Below, piece after piece: positions 1-9,549 of a DNA stretch of 64,000 nucleotides. The DNA comes from Brachyspira intermedia PWS/A (GTDB taxonomy: Bacteria > Spirochaetota > Brachyspiria > Brachyspirales > Brachyspiraceae). The DNA lies in assembly GCF_000223215.1 (NCBI RefSeq), contig NC_017243.1, positions 1,984,001 through 2,048,000 of the forward strand, in the 5' to 3' direction. A model generated the notes under the pieces. It saw nothing but the letters and a program-made list of their open reading frames with translations, ran no database searches and was not told where the DNA came from. The position numbers and the translations under genes were made by a program. Position 1 is the first letter of the stretch. Every line of letters begins with the position of its first letter.

Positions 1-804
1 GTTTCCCAATATTTTGTATGCTGTTATATTAAATAACCATGGTATTATTCCAGAAGAAATATTACTTAAAAACTCTGAAAAACCATTTAATATAGCTTTG
101 AATATATAATTCCATCCTCCATATACTTTTATGATTTTTATTTTGCATTTAGGATTAAAGAAATATGAAAATCCTATTATAAATGAAATTATATATGAAA
201 AAGCTGTAGCCCAAGCAGCACCTGAAATACCTAATTTTAATACTACTATAAATATAGCATCTAATATTATATTTGTTAAAGATGAAGTTATAAACATCAA
301 TGATGCAAACTTTGGAGAACCATTCAGCCTTATAAATTGACTGAATACATAAGCCATTCCCCAAAAGAATACAGCTACAATAACACCATTAATATATTCT
401 AATGAGAAATTATATATGTTTCCATGTGCCCCGAATAATGGAAGCAATGTTTCTCTAAATATATAAATTAATATCAATACTGGAGTAGTTAAAGTTATAA
501 CAGTTATTAAAGTTTGAGTAAATATTAAACTCGCACGCCTCATATTATTTTCACCTATACATTTTCCAGCTATAGCAATTGAACCTAATGTAAGCATAAC
601 ATACAATGCAAATGATAATGCTGTAATAGGCCAAACAATACCTATTGCAGAAAAAGCCTCCGATGATATAAAATTCGCTACGAATAAACCGTCTATAAAT
701 ACTGCTGAACTTTCCATAAGCATTCCGAGCATACTTGGAATTGCATAGTTTATAAATATTTTTTTACTAGAATTTTCTTTTAAAACTTTATTATTAAGCT
801 GCAT
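1..804 (-). CDS. MATE family efflux transporter (3' end cut by window edge)
   Basis: The minus-strand frame is open from an ATG at 804 to the left edge, giving 268 codons without a stop, so the gene continues outside the window. I translated it by hand. It starts MQLNNKVLKENSSKK and then shows long hydrophobic segments typical of MATE drug/sodium antiporters, including AIPSMLGMLMESSAVFIDG near the N-terminus and the family-like stretch NIILDAIFIVVLKLGISGAA around residue 190. A GAGGTG ribosome binding site lies just upstream of the ATG. Known of the family: cation-coupled export of drugs or metabolites across the inner membrane. Substrate cannot be told. The next feature upstream is a dispersed repeat, not a gene. 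Confidence 0.88.
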   Translation of the reverse strand, partial: MQLNNKVLKENSSKKIFINYAIPSMLGMLMESSAVFIDGLFVANFISSEAFSAIGIVWPITALSFALYVMLTLGSIAIAGKCIGENNMRRASLIFTQTLITVITLTTPVLILIYIFRETLLPLFGAHGNIYNFSLEYINGVIVAVFFWGMAYVFSQFIRLNGSPKFASLMFITSSLTNIILDAIFIVVLKLGISGAAWATAFSYIISFIIGFSYFFNPKCKIKIIKVYGGWNYIFKAILNGFSEFLSNISSGIIPWLFNITAYKILGN

Positions 805-822
805 AGTACACCTCATAGATTG

Positions 823-1178
823 GTATATACCTAAATAAATATACTTTGTCAGAAATATTTTTTTAATTTTAAATATCTGCAAGGCTTTGCCCGCTGCTCT
901 GCATGCTTACGCAATACCCCAGTTCTTTTGCAACCGAAAGAAGTACTGTAAGTATTGCCACAGGCGAAGCCCGCCTACGGCGAGAAGCTATATCCTCGAC
1001 AGGCTCGGATACGCTTCGCGAAGGGTAATATTTTAGCTTAAATTAATAATATATATTACTTGTAAAACAAAATTAGTACTATTTAGAACTAATTTTACAC
1101 TTGCACTTTTTGGTTCTTTTTGCGGCGGGAAAAAGAACAATAAAAAAATTGACAAAGTTAAAAATTTTCAGTATATAT
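823..1178 (-). repeat. MITE-like GC-rich dispersed repeat, copy 1
   Basis: This 614-base gap between the MATE gene and pepT holds a GC-rich block unlike its AT-rich surroundings. Its two ends form imperfect inverted repeats: TATATACCTAAATAAATATA followed by CTTTGTCA at the left, and the complement of TATATACTGAAAATTTTTAA plus CTTTGTCA at the right (about 1150-1176). The interior has palindromic GC-rich pieces and a 9-bp hairpin GTTCTTTTT/AAAAAGAAC around 1110-1140. The same element, in the opposite orientation, is at 45541-45878, and a shorter copy is at 44434-44678. No convincing coding sequence is present. A non-autonomous mobile element is my inference. Confidence 0.7.
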
Positions 1179-1418
1179 ATTTTTTTATAGATAAAATTGA
1201 TTAAATAAAATTAGAATACTTTTGTAAGTGATTTGTATATAAAGAATAATATATTAACTTTTGAAGTTATAAATATTTTTAGATAGCCTAACATTTATTT
1301 ATCCCCATTAACAAAATAAATTATAGTCCGATTTTTTACTAATAAGTATAATACTTTTATATTTTTATGTCAAGCATATATTTAATAGTTTTAGAAAGAA
1401 ATAAAATATTTTAAATAA

Positions 1419-2659
1419 TTATTTAGAAGATATAATTTTTATTATTTCAATTGTAGTTTGTAAACTCTTATAAAATGAAGATATAGGAAGAAACTCATAT
1501 ATAGAATGAAAATTATGAGCACCAGTGAAGTAATTAGGAGTGAGAAGCCCTTTAGATGATAAAACAGAACCATCAGTGCCACCTCTCATAGATAAAGTTT
1601 TAGGATCTATATTAAGATTTTTCATAGCCTCATACATAATATCTATTGCAAATCTATCATCTTTTATAGAGTCTGATATATTGCTGTATACATCTTGAAG
1701 ATTCAATTCTATATTAGCTCTAGAATTTAACTTTCTATATTTTTCAACGGCTTCTTTTACTTTTGATTTTTTATTTTCATAAAGAGCTTTATTATGATCT
1801 CTTATACTCAATCTTAAAGATGCATGTCTCTGATTTCCGCTTATACCCTGCACCCAAATATAACCTTCCTTTTTTTCTGTACATTCCGGAGTTTCTTTTC
1901 TATCAAATTCATTAGCTATATCTATGGCTATTAATATGGGATTGACCAATACATTTTTAGCACTCATAGGATGAGCAGTTACACCTTCTATATTTATAAT
2001 AGCAGTAGCAGCATTAAATGTTTCGTACACAATCTCCCCTATTTCACATGAATCTATTGTGTATGCAAAATCAGGTTTAAACACATTCAAATCCAATTCC
2101 TTAGAACCTAAAAGTCCAATCTCCTCATCAGGTACAAATGCTATGTATATATCCCCATGTTCTATATTATTTTCTATGATATATTTTAATGCCGACATAA
2201 TAGTAGCTATTGCCGCTTTATTATCTGCACCAAGTACGCTAGTCCCGTCTGAAAATATAATATCCTCACCTATATAATTATTTATTTCATTATGTTCTGA
2301 TACTTTAAATATTATATTCTTTTCTTTGTTCAAATAAAAGTCATCACCTTTGAAATTTAATATCTGAGGATTAACATTTCCGTCAAGTCCTATATCAACA
2401 GTATCAAGATGTGCCACAAATCCAATAGAATGTACATTATCTTTATTTTTAGGAAGCAATGCCGTAACTATAGCATTATCATTCAATATAATATTTTTTA
2501 ATCCCAAAGTTTTTAAATCATCAACAAGAATACCAGCAAGTTTCATTTGTCCTTCAGAACTTGGTATAGTGTTTGAACCTCCTTTGCTCTGACTTGGTAT
2601 TTTTACATATTTAAAAAACTATCTATTTGAATTTTTTTAATATCTTCATCGCTAATCAT
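1419..2659 (-). CDS. pepT: Peptidase T (tripeptide aminopeptidase), frameshifted near the N-terminus
   Basis: M20 family zinc aminopeptidase that removes N-terminal residues from tripeptides in the cytosol. Metal-site motifs are intact: HLDT, GADNKA, PDEEIG, TIDS and the late H in GAHNFHS. The uninterrupted frame from an internal ATG at 2546 gives 375 aa and lacks about 33 N-terminal residues found in the family. These are encoded upstream: ATG at 2659, with an AAGG site, reads MISDEDIKKIQIDSFL, then a one-base shift leads into KYVKIPSQSKGGSNTIPSSE and the main frame. The shift lies within 2605-2618 at T TTT TTA, a -1 slippery heptamer that would restore the frame exactly. Alternatives are a true deletion, a sequence error, or reinitiation at 2546. 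The gene lies 24 bp downstream of the AbgT gene. Confidence 0.88.
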
Positions 2660-2683
2660 CTATAAACCTTTTGATAAAAAATA

Positions 2684-4246
2684 TTAATGAACAGGAGGAT
2701 AAACATATCCGCTATTAAATCCTATAGGTATATTCAATGCCCAGAAACCATAAAGCATTATAAGCAATGCAATAAATATTCCTATGCTATAAGGTATCAT
2801 CATTGAGGATAATGTACCAACTCCTGTTTTCTTACAATATTTTTGACAATAAGAAATAATCAAAGGATAAAATGAGAACATAGGAGTTACAATATTCATA
2901 GCCGAATCGCTTACTCTGTATGATGCTTGAGTCAATTCAGGAGATATACCAACAGCCATAAGCATAGGAACAAGAACCGGAGCCATTATAGCCCATTTTG
3001 ATGAAGCTGAACTTATCAATATATCTAATACACCTGTAAGCAAAATAATACCTGCAATGGTTATTTGAGGAGGCATATTCAAGGATTTCAAAAACTCAGC
3101 TCCTGATATAGCCATTAATGTACCTACATTTGAATTTCCAAACATATATAAAAACTGAGAACAGAAAAAAGCAAAAGTTAAAAATGATGCTAAATTTTTT
3201 ATACTGTCAGCCATAGCATTGCTGAAATCTCTTGATGTTTTAAATTTATTGGTTAATTTTCCATATACAAATCCCGGTATTGTCAAAAATAAAAATATAA
3301 CCGGTACTATAGCCTGCATAATAGGTGCATCAGGTGTAGTTAATTCTCCGTCAGGTGATCTTAACAAAGAGTTTTTAGGGGCAAGCAAAGCTATTAAAAG
3401 AATAATCATCGATATTAAAACTAATACTGCAATTTTGAAAGCTCTATTTTCTTCTTTAGTGACTAAAGATATATCAGTGTTTTCTACAGTAGCATCTTTA
3501 TCAATAGGCATAGTCCTCCATAAAAAAGGCTCTACTATTCTATCAGTTACAAACCAGCCTACTAAAATTACAGCAAATGTTGATGAGAAACTTAAAAAAT
3601 AATTACATAAAACATTAACCGTATAAGTAGGATCTATCATTCTTGCCGCATTTTGAGTGAATCCCTGCATTATAGGATCTATTATCGAAGGAGTATAACT
3701 TGCTGAATGTCCTCCTGCAAGTCCTGCAAATGAAGCAGAAATTCCAGCTAATGGATGCTTACCAAAAGAAAAAAACATCATAGCAGCTACAGGCATTAAT
3801 ATAACATAAGCTGAATCTGAACTTATATGACTTAATATAGATATAAACATTACAGCAGGAGTAACAGCCTTTTTTGGTATTACGCTTGATATTTTAATTA
3901 TAATCATTCTAATGAATCCGCTGCCATTAGCTACACCTATTCCCAATGTTCCTACAAGTGTTATACCTAAAGGTGGGAAACTCACAAAATTACTTATCAT
4001 TTTAGTTATAAATTTTGCTAATTCATTAGGAGCAAGCATATTTATAATTTTTATCTGCTCTCCTGTAGTTGGGTGAAAATAATTAAATGTGAAATGCGAT
4101 AATATCCATGATAGTATAATCATTATAAAAAATGCTATCAAAAATAAAATAGTTATATCAGGAAGTTTATTACCTAAAAATTCAACTGCCTTTAGAAAAT
4201 GCTCAAATTTACCATTAACATTTTCTTTTACGTTTTCTTTCTCCAT
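2684..4246 (-). CDS. AbgT family transporter (p-aminobenzoyl-glutamate / peptide-like importer or exporter)
   Basis: 520 aa, the normal length for AbgT/MtrF proteins, with many membrane spans. Typical stretches include NKLPDITILFLIAFFIMIIL near the N-terminus, the SSDSAYVILMPVAAMMFF hairpin region around residue 145 and GGHSASYTPSIIDPI soon after. Family knowledge: E. coli AbgT takes up p-aminobenzoyl-glutamate and works with M20-type hydrolases; MtrF-type members export sulfonamides and antimetabolites. Here the partner immediately downstream is PepT, also an M20 peptidase, which suggests a transport-plus-hydrolysis pair for small peptides or aminoacyl conjugates (inference). An Rrf2-type regulator lies just upstream on the same strand. 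Confidence 0.88.
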   Translation of the reverse strand: MEKENVKENVNGKFEHFLKAVEFLGNKLPDITILFLIAFFIMIILSWILSHFTFNYFHPTTGEQIKIINMLAPNELAKFITKMISNFVSFPPLGITLVGTLGIGVANGSGFIRMIIIKISSVIPKKAVTPAVMFISILSHISSDSAYVILMPVAAMMFFSFGKHPLAGISASFAGLAGGHSASYTPSIIDPIMQGFTQNAARMIDPTYTVNVLCNYFLSFSSTFAVILVGWFVTDRIVEPFLWRTMPIDKDATVENTDISLVTKEENRAFKIAVLVLISMIILLIALLAPKNSLLRSPDGELTTPDAPIMQAIVPVIFLFLTIPGFVYGKLTNKFKTSRDFSNAMADSIKNLASFLTFAFFCSQFLYMFGNSNVGTLMAISGAEFLKSLNMPPQITIAGIILLTGVLDILISSASSKWAIMAPVLVPMLMAVGISPELTQASYRVSDSAMNIVTPMFSFYPLIISYCQKYCKKTGVGTLSSMMIPYSIGIFIALLIMLYGFWALNIPIGFNSGYVYPPVH

Positions 4247-4323
4247 AAAAATATATCCTTAATAATAGTTTATAAATATTTGTTATATAAATACTAAAAT
4301 ATTTTTATTTTGTAAAAACTATA

Positions 4324-4743
4324 TTAATTTTTAAAACTTTTATAAATATCTTTTAATGTAGTTTTTTTAAGCTCCTTTTCCATAGCATGCTGAACATCAT
4401 CTAATTTAGGCTGAAGTATATCATTGATTCTGCTTCCTACAGGACATTTTTTATTTGGATGTTCATGAAAGCTGAAAAGTTTATTATCATCTAAACTTTC
4501 TACAGCATTGAATATATCAAGTAAAGTTATATTTTCTATTTTTCTATTTAAAGAAATACCACCTGTTCCTCTTTTAACTGTAATAATATCTGCCTTTTGA
4601 AGCTGTATTAAAATATTTCTTATTATTACAGGATTAACATTTACACTATCTGATATAAGACTTGATGTCATTTTCTCATCTTTGAACTCTAATATGCAAA
4701 GTAATGTATGAACTGCTATTGTAAATCTTGAACTAATTTTCAT
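4324..4743 (-). CDS. Rrf2 family transcriptional regulator
   Basis: 139 aa with an N-terminal winged helix. The recognition part reads about SVNVNPVIIRNILIQLQKAD, followed by the wing VKRGTGGISL. Only one cysteine lies in the C-terminal half (NKKCPVG), not the three-cysteine cluster that binds iron-sulfur in IscR and NsrR, so a YwnA-like, cluster-free sensor is more likely. It lies 77 bp upstream of the AbgT-pepT pair on the same strand and may control it or itself. The divergent gene is the lytic transglycosylase at 5080. Confidence 0.85.
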   Translation of the reverse strand: MKISSRFTIAVHTLLCILEFKDEKMTSSLISDSVNVNPVIIRNILIQLQKADIITVKRGTGGISLNRKIENITLLDIFNAVESLDDNKLFSFHEHPNKKCPVGSRINDILQPKLDDVQHAMEKELKKTTLKDIYKSFKN

Positions 4744-5079
4744 AAAAATTATCCTTCAAACATTTAAAATTATAATATATTTATATCATTAATGCAAATA
4801 TAATTATATAATAATTGTAACACTTAATATTACAATTATTATATATAATTTAAATATATAAAATACAATAGGTTTATTAAATTATAAAATTTAAAAATAA
4901 ATATTATTTTATAATAATTTATTAAATATAATCTATATATCATAATAAAACTATAAAAATATCATAGTATTAATATAAATTAAATTTATTTGCAATAATA
5001 TCCGATTTTAAAATGTAAAAATAACTTGAAAATCTTTCAATAATAATGTTAAATATATCAATAATTTTAAGGTAGGTTT
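4744..5079. other. Intergenic, divergent promoter region, nothing else seen
   Basis: 336 bases of almost pure A/T between the Rrf2 gene and the transglycosylase gene. It must hold promoters for both, but the low complexity gives many chance TATAAT-like strings, so I do not assign any. No RNA gene or small open frame with a credible ribosome binding site is visible. Confidence 0.5.
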
Positions 5080-6474
5080 ATTATTAGAAATATAAAAAAG
5101 CATATAGTAATTATTTTCCTTATAATAATAATGTTATTTGCAAGCTCTTGCGACACTTTTGATATGTACATAAGAAAAGCATTAGACGGAGTAAATTTAT
5201 ACGAACTTAGTGTTTTTGGAGAATCACTTGGAGGTGATATAAAAGTTGTAGAGCTTAGAGGATTTGATGTAAATAATTTTAGAAATGATAGAGTTTCCTA
5301 CTATATAAATAGATATCAGGGAAGCTGGAAAAACTATATGCAGAAAATTATAGACAGGTCTCAAATATATCTTCCTTATATAAAAGAAGTATTCGCTGAA
5401 AAAGGAGTTCCTGAAGATTTAGTTTACTTACCTATAATAGAAAGCGATTTCAATCCTCAGGCAGTTTCTCATGCCGGTGCAGCCGGACTTTGGCAGTTTA
5501 TGCCTATGACAGGTGCTATATATAATCTCAAAGTTAACTATTGGTCTGATGATAGATTCGATCCTGAACGTTCTACAAAAGCTGCTGCTGATCATTTAGT
5601 AAGACTCGATAAAAATTTTAAATCTTGGGTTATTGCTTTAATAGCTTATAATGCAGGAGGAGGAAGAATATCGAGGGCTATAAGAGAAGTAAAAAGCAAT
5701 GATTTTGAAGATTTATTAAAAGCTGGTGTTCTTCCAAAAGAAACAGAAGAATATATACCTAAATATGTTGCCGCTGTTATAATAGCAAAAAATCCTGAAA
5801 AATTTGGTTTTAAAGTGAATAAACCTAAAGTAGTATTTCCTCAAGGTGATTTAGTTTATGTTGATGATGCTGCTGATTTATCCGTTATAGCTAAGATGAT
5901 AGATGCTGATACTGAAGATTTGAAGGCTTTAAATCCGCATTTAGCAAGAGGAGTAACTCCTCCAGGTATGGTTAGATATCCTTTAAGAGTTCCTGAAGGA
6001 TTGGGAGAAAAATTTAATGAAACTTTTGCTAAAATACCCGCTTCAGAGAGAGTTACTTTCAGAAGGCATGAAGTAAAAATGAATGAAACTCTTTCACATC
6101 TTTCTAAATTTTACGGCGTACCTATAAATGCCATAGTAGAAATAAATAAATTAAAATCAAGAAGTCTTAATATAGGTCAGCAAGTAATGATCCCTATTCA
6201 AGGACTTGATAATGCTAAACAGGTTGATTTGGCTCAATATGAAGAAGAACAGCAAAGAATAAGAGAAGGTAAATTTGTTTATTTTGAGTCTTTGCCTCCT
6301 CCTGATTATGAGTATAAAGATATAATGTATCATGTCAGAGCTGGAGATACTCTTTGGATTATTGCAAGAAGATTTCATGTTGATATAGCAGAAATAAAAG
6401 CTTGGAATAAATTAAACAGTAATGTACTTTCTATAGGAACAGAAATATTTTTAAGAATACCAGTAAATAAATAA
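5080..6474 (+). CDS. MltD-like membrane-bound lytic murein transglycosylase, lipoprotein with LysM domains
   Basis: Cleaves glycan strands of peptidoglycan in the periplasm. Numbering from the ATG at 5131: SLT domain about residues 75-210 with catalytic Glu104 in IIESDFNPQAVSHAGAAGLW, a degenerate LysM-like stretch about 245-290, then two LysM domains (about 305-350 and 400-445). The ATG at 5131 gives MLFASSC, a lipobox with no charged or hydrophobic region before it. The frame stays open upstream to 5071 and encodes IRNIKKHIVIIFLIIIMLF, an ideal lipoprotein signal. No ATG, GTG or TTG occurs there, but AAGGTAGG (5069-5076) lies just before ATT codons at 5080 and 5083. I therefore choose an ATT start. 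The stop is 2 bp from the convergent fucosyltransferase stop. Confidence 0.85.
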   Translation: MIRNIKKHIVIIFLIIIMLFASSCDTFDMYIRKALDGVNLYELSVFGESLGGDIKVVELRGFDVNNFRNDRVSYYINRYQGSWKNYMQKIIDRSQIYLPYIKEVFAEKGVPEDLVYLPIIESDFNPQAVSHAGAAGLWQFMPMTGAIYNLKVNYWSDDRFDPERSTKAAADHLVRLDKNFKSWVIALIAYNAGGGRISRAIREVKSNDFEDLLKAGVLPKETEEYIPKYVAAVIIAKNPEKFGFKVNKPKVVFPQGDLVYVDDAADLSVIAKMIDADTEDLKALNPHLARGVTPPGMVRYPLRVPEGLGEKFNETFAKIPASERVTFRRHEVKMNETLSHLSKFYGVPINAIVEINKLKSRSLNIGQQVMIPIQGLDNAKQVDLAQYEEEQQRIREGKFVYFESLPPPDYEYKDIMYHVRAGDTLWIIARRFHVDIAEIKAWNKLNSNVLSIGTEIFLRIPVNK

Positions 6475-6476
6475 TA

Positions 6477-7576
6477 TTATTTAAGTCTTTCATTTATAAG
6501 AGTTTCTAACTTACTTAATATTTTTACTCTCCTATCCCAAAGATAATCAACCATAGAATCATATATTTTTATTTGTTTTTGGAAAGCATCAAATAATTTA
6601 TCATCTTTATGTAAATTTTCTATTTCTTTGATGAGTTCTGTATTATCTTCATCTTTTTTGAAAAATAATAATGCATTTTTATTAACTAAGTCTAATTCTA
6701 TATTTTCATCACCATTGTATATAGGTATGCATCCTGCCTTGAAAGCATCAAAGAGTTTTTCAGTTATATATCCATCACTAATAGTGTTTTCAGGACATAT
6801 ATTGAATTTAAATTCTTTGAGATATTCTATTTTGTCATTATTAAAATCTGTTTTTAATGTATCATCATTATGAAATAATTTACTTGGACAATTTATATTA
6901 TCTATTTTTATTATTTTATTATATATTTGAGTTCTTATATTGGTGGCATCATGACTAGCAACTAATGAAGCAAATTTATTTTTCTTGGATTTTGCTTTAT
7001 TAATATTATCTATGACTTTTTTGATATCATCTTTAGTATAGTTTTTATTGTCAAGTAATCCATTGAAATTATAAAATATCCAAATAGGAAATCTTACATA
7101 ATTATCATATTTATTCTCATCTAGTCTGTCAAAACTCATTGATAAATCAACATCATTAATGCAATTATCACAATAGCTAGCCCATCTTTTATCAATAGCT
7201 TCATTTGATACACATTCACCAGTATAAAATATTTTTATTTTAGCTTTTGAATTTTCTAAAAAATACCTTTTACCTATAGGTCCAAAAAATTCTATATCTG
7301 GATTATAACTTATTACTAAATTATTAATATAATTATTTTTTATTAAATTATAAAAATAATTATTATTAAATTCTTTTTCATTGATAGGCCAATCATTTCT
7401 TACAAAAAAAGTAATGTTATTTTTTATATCATCTTTATAATGATTATAATTTATTTTATAACCTAAATCTTTAAAATAAATAGAATCTATTCTTATTTTA
7501 TTTCTTAATTTTCTTATTGGAATGAACCAAACTAAATATTCAATTAAATTTTTTTAAATTTTAATTTATCATACAT
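6477..7576 (-). CDS. GT10 family (alpha-1,3/4) fucosyltransferase, frame broken at an A7 tract
   Basis: Transfers fucose from GDP-fucose to a glycan acceptor. The GT10 signature is clear: FKFNICPENTISDGYITEKL followed by FDAFKAGCIPIYNGD. The ATG at 7139 (220 aa) is internal to the domain: the same frame stays open upstream to 7553 and reads family-like sequence such as WFIPIRKLRNKIRI and FYTGECVSNEAIDKRWASYC, but it contains no start codon. An ATG at 7576, 7 nt after the gmd stop, reads MYDKLKFKK in another frame. Adding one A to the seven-A run (plus-strand T tract 7549-7555) would join the two into about 367 aa. Being last in an operon with GDP-fucose synthesis genes, its donor is very likely GDP-fucose. 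The break may be phase variation, slippage-rescued, a dead gene, or a read error. Confidence 0.85.
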
Positions 7577-7583
7577 AAAATAT

Positions 7584-8585
7584 TTAATTTTTAAATTTAT
7601 CCAAACTCAAACCTACACTTTTCAAATCATAGTCTAGCATTATTTTTACTAATTCTTTAAAAGTAGTTTTTGGCTGCCAGCCTAATTTTTCTTTTGCTTT
7701 TGTAGGATCTCCAAGTAAAAGATCGACTTCTGTAGGTCTATAATATCTAGGATCTATTTCAACATATTTTTTCCAATCAAGCCCTACAAGTCCAAAAGCC
7801 TCATCTAAAAATTCTCTAACAGAATGTGTTTCACCTGTAGCTATAACATAATCATCAGCTTTTTCTTGCTGGAGCATAAGCCACATAGCCTCAACATAAT
7901 CTTTAGCATATCCCCAGTCTCTCTTAGAATCTAAGTTTCCTAAATATAATTTATCTTGTTCTTTATTAAGAATTCTAGCGATGGCATGTGTAATCTTTTT
8001 AGTAACAAAAGTCTCGCCTCTTCTAGGGCTTTCATGATTAAATAATATACCATTACAAGCATACATATCATAACTTTCTCTGTAATTTACAGTTATCCAA
8101 TATGAATATACTTTAGCACAAGCATAAGGACTTCTAGGATAAAAAGGTGTTTTTTCTGTTTGTGGTGTTTCAACTACTTTTCCATATAATTCGCTAGTTG
8201 ATGCTTGATAAAATCTTGTTTTTATCTGAGTTTCTTTAATAGCATCTAACAGTCTTATTGTACCTAATCCTGTAACATCAGCTGTATATTCAGGCATATC
8301 AAAACTTACTCTTACATGGCTTTGAGCTGCTAAATTATATATCTCATCAGGCTGTATTTTCTCTAATATTCTTGATAAATTAGAGCTGTCAGACAAATCT
8401 CCATAATGAAGAAACATTCTAACATCATTAATATGCGGATCACTATAAAGATGATCTATCCTTTCAGTATTAAAAGATGAACTTCTTCTAATAATTCCAT
8501 GTACTTCATAACCTTTTTCTAATAAAAGTTCTGTCAAATAAGAACCATCTTGTCCTGTTATTCCTGTAATAAGTGCTTTTTTCAT
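7584..8585 (-). CDS. gmd: GDP-mannose 4,6-dehydratase
   Basis: First step of GDP-L-fucose synthesis: GDP-mannose to GDP-4-keto-6-deoxymannose, NADP-dependent, in the cytosol. 333 aa, normal for the extended SDR family. N-terminal Rossmann motif GITGQDGSY (about 7-15), ASTSELYG (about 128-135), and the catalytic YACAK near residue 154. The C-terminal part contains [18 protein letters not shown], typical of Gmd. It has an AGGAAT ribosome site before ATG 8585. It lies 14 bp downstream of fcl and 7 bp upstream of the fucosyltransferase start, so the three almost certainly share one transcript. Confidence 0.96.
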   Translation of the reverse strand: MKKALITGITGQDGSYLTELLLEKGYEVHGIIRRSSSFNTERIDHLYSDPHINDVRMFLHYGDLSDSSNLSRILEKIQPDEIYNLAAQSHVRVSFDMPEYTADVTGLGTIRLLDAIKETQIKTRFYQASTSELYGKVVETPQTEKTPFYPRSPYACAKVYSYWITVNYRESYDMYACNGILFNHESPRRGETFVTKKITHAIARILNKEQDKLYLGNLDSKRDWGYAKDYVEAMWLMLQQEKADDYVIATGETHSVREFLDEAFGLVGLDWKKYVEIDPRYYRPTEVDLLLGDPTKAKEKLGWQPKTTFKELVKIMLDYDLKSVGLSLDKFKN

Positions 8586-8599
8586 ATTTAATATTCCTA

Positions 8600-9532
8600 T
8601 TATTTATTATAATTTTTCAAAAAATCGTTATAAGCTATTTTTAAACCTTCTTCAAGTTCTGTTTTATATTTCCAGCCTAATGAATTAATTTTTGATACAT
8701 CAAGTAATTTTCTCATAGTACCATCAGGTTTAGAACTGTCTAATTTTATTTCACCTTCAAAGCCTATAACCTTTTTAATCAATTCAGCCAATTCTTTAAT
8801 TGTAACTTCTTTTCCTGAACCTATATTTATAAACTTTCCTATATCTTCATGACTTTTATTTTCCATCAAGTAAAGACAAGCCTCCGCTAAATCATCAGAA
8901 AACATAAATTCTCTTAAAGGAGTACCGCTTCCCCAAATGGTAGTTTCTTTCAAATTATTTATTTTAGCTTCATGAAATCTTCTAATAAGCATTGGTATAA
9001 CATGGGCATTTTCAGGATGATAATTATCATTTATACCATAAAGATTACATGGCATAACAGATATATAATTAGTATTATACTGTCTGTTATAGGCATCGCA
9101 TAATTCTATACCTGCAATTTTAGCTAAAGCATAAGGCCTGTTTGTACTTTCTAAATATCCGGAAAGTAAATATTCCTCTTTTATAGGCTGAGTACATTCT
9201 TTAGGATATATACAGCTTGAACCTAAAAACATTAATTTTTCAACATTATATTTATATGATGCTTCTATTATGTTATTTTGTATCTGCAAATTATATAAAA
9301 GAAAATCAACTGGATATGTATTATTAGCGTATATTCCGCCTACTTTAGCAGCAGATAAAAATACCCATTGAGGTTTCTCTTTCTCAAAAAAATTAAACAC
9401 ATCTTCTTTATTTCTTAAATCTAATTCTGAATGTGTCTTTCTTAATATATTATTATAACCATTCTTAGTAAGAACTCTATCTATAGCACTTCCTACTAAA
9501 CCTTTATGTCCTGCAATATATACTTTTTTCAA
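8600..9532 (-). CDS. fcl: GDP-L-fucose synthase (GDP-4-keto-6-deoxymannose 3,5-epimerase/4-reductase)
   Basis: Second and last step of GDP-L-fucose synthesis, using NADPH. 310 aa SDR enzyme: [10 protein letters not shown] at the N-terminus binds the dinucleotide, GSSCIYPKE carries the catalytic Ser/Cys region (about 105-113), and YALAK about residue 135 is the Tyr-Lys pair. The start is a TTG (9532-9530) preceded by a run of six G on the coding strand only three bases upstream, an unusually tight spacing; no better start in frame was seen. It lies 17 bp after the Na/Pi transporter gene and 14 bp before gmd. Confidence 0.95.
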   Translation of the reverse strand: MKKVYIAGHKGLVGSAIDRVLTKNGYNNILRKTHSELDLRNKEDVFNFFEKEKPQWVFLSAAKVGGIYANNTYPVDFLLYNLQIQNNIIEASYKYNVEKLMFLGSSCIYPKECTQPIKEEYLLSGYLESTNRPYALAKIAGIELCDAYNRQYNTNYISVMPCNLYGINDNYHPENAHVIPMLIRRFHEAKINNLKETTIWGSGTPLREFMFSDDLAEACLYLMENKSHEDIGKFINIGSGKEVTIKELAELIKKVIGFEGEIKLDSSKPDGTMRKLLDVSKINSLGWKYKTELEEGLKIAYNDFLKNYNK

Positions 9533-9549
9533 AATCCCCCCAAAAAATT

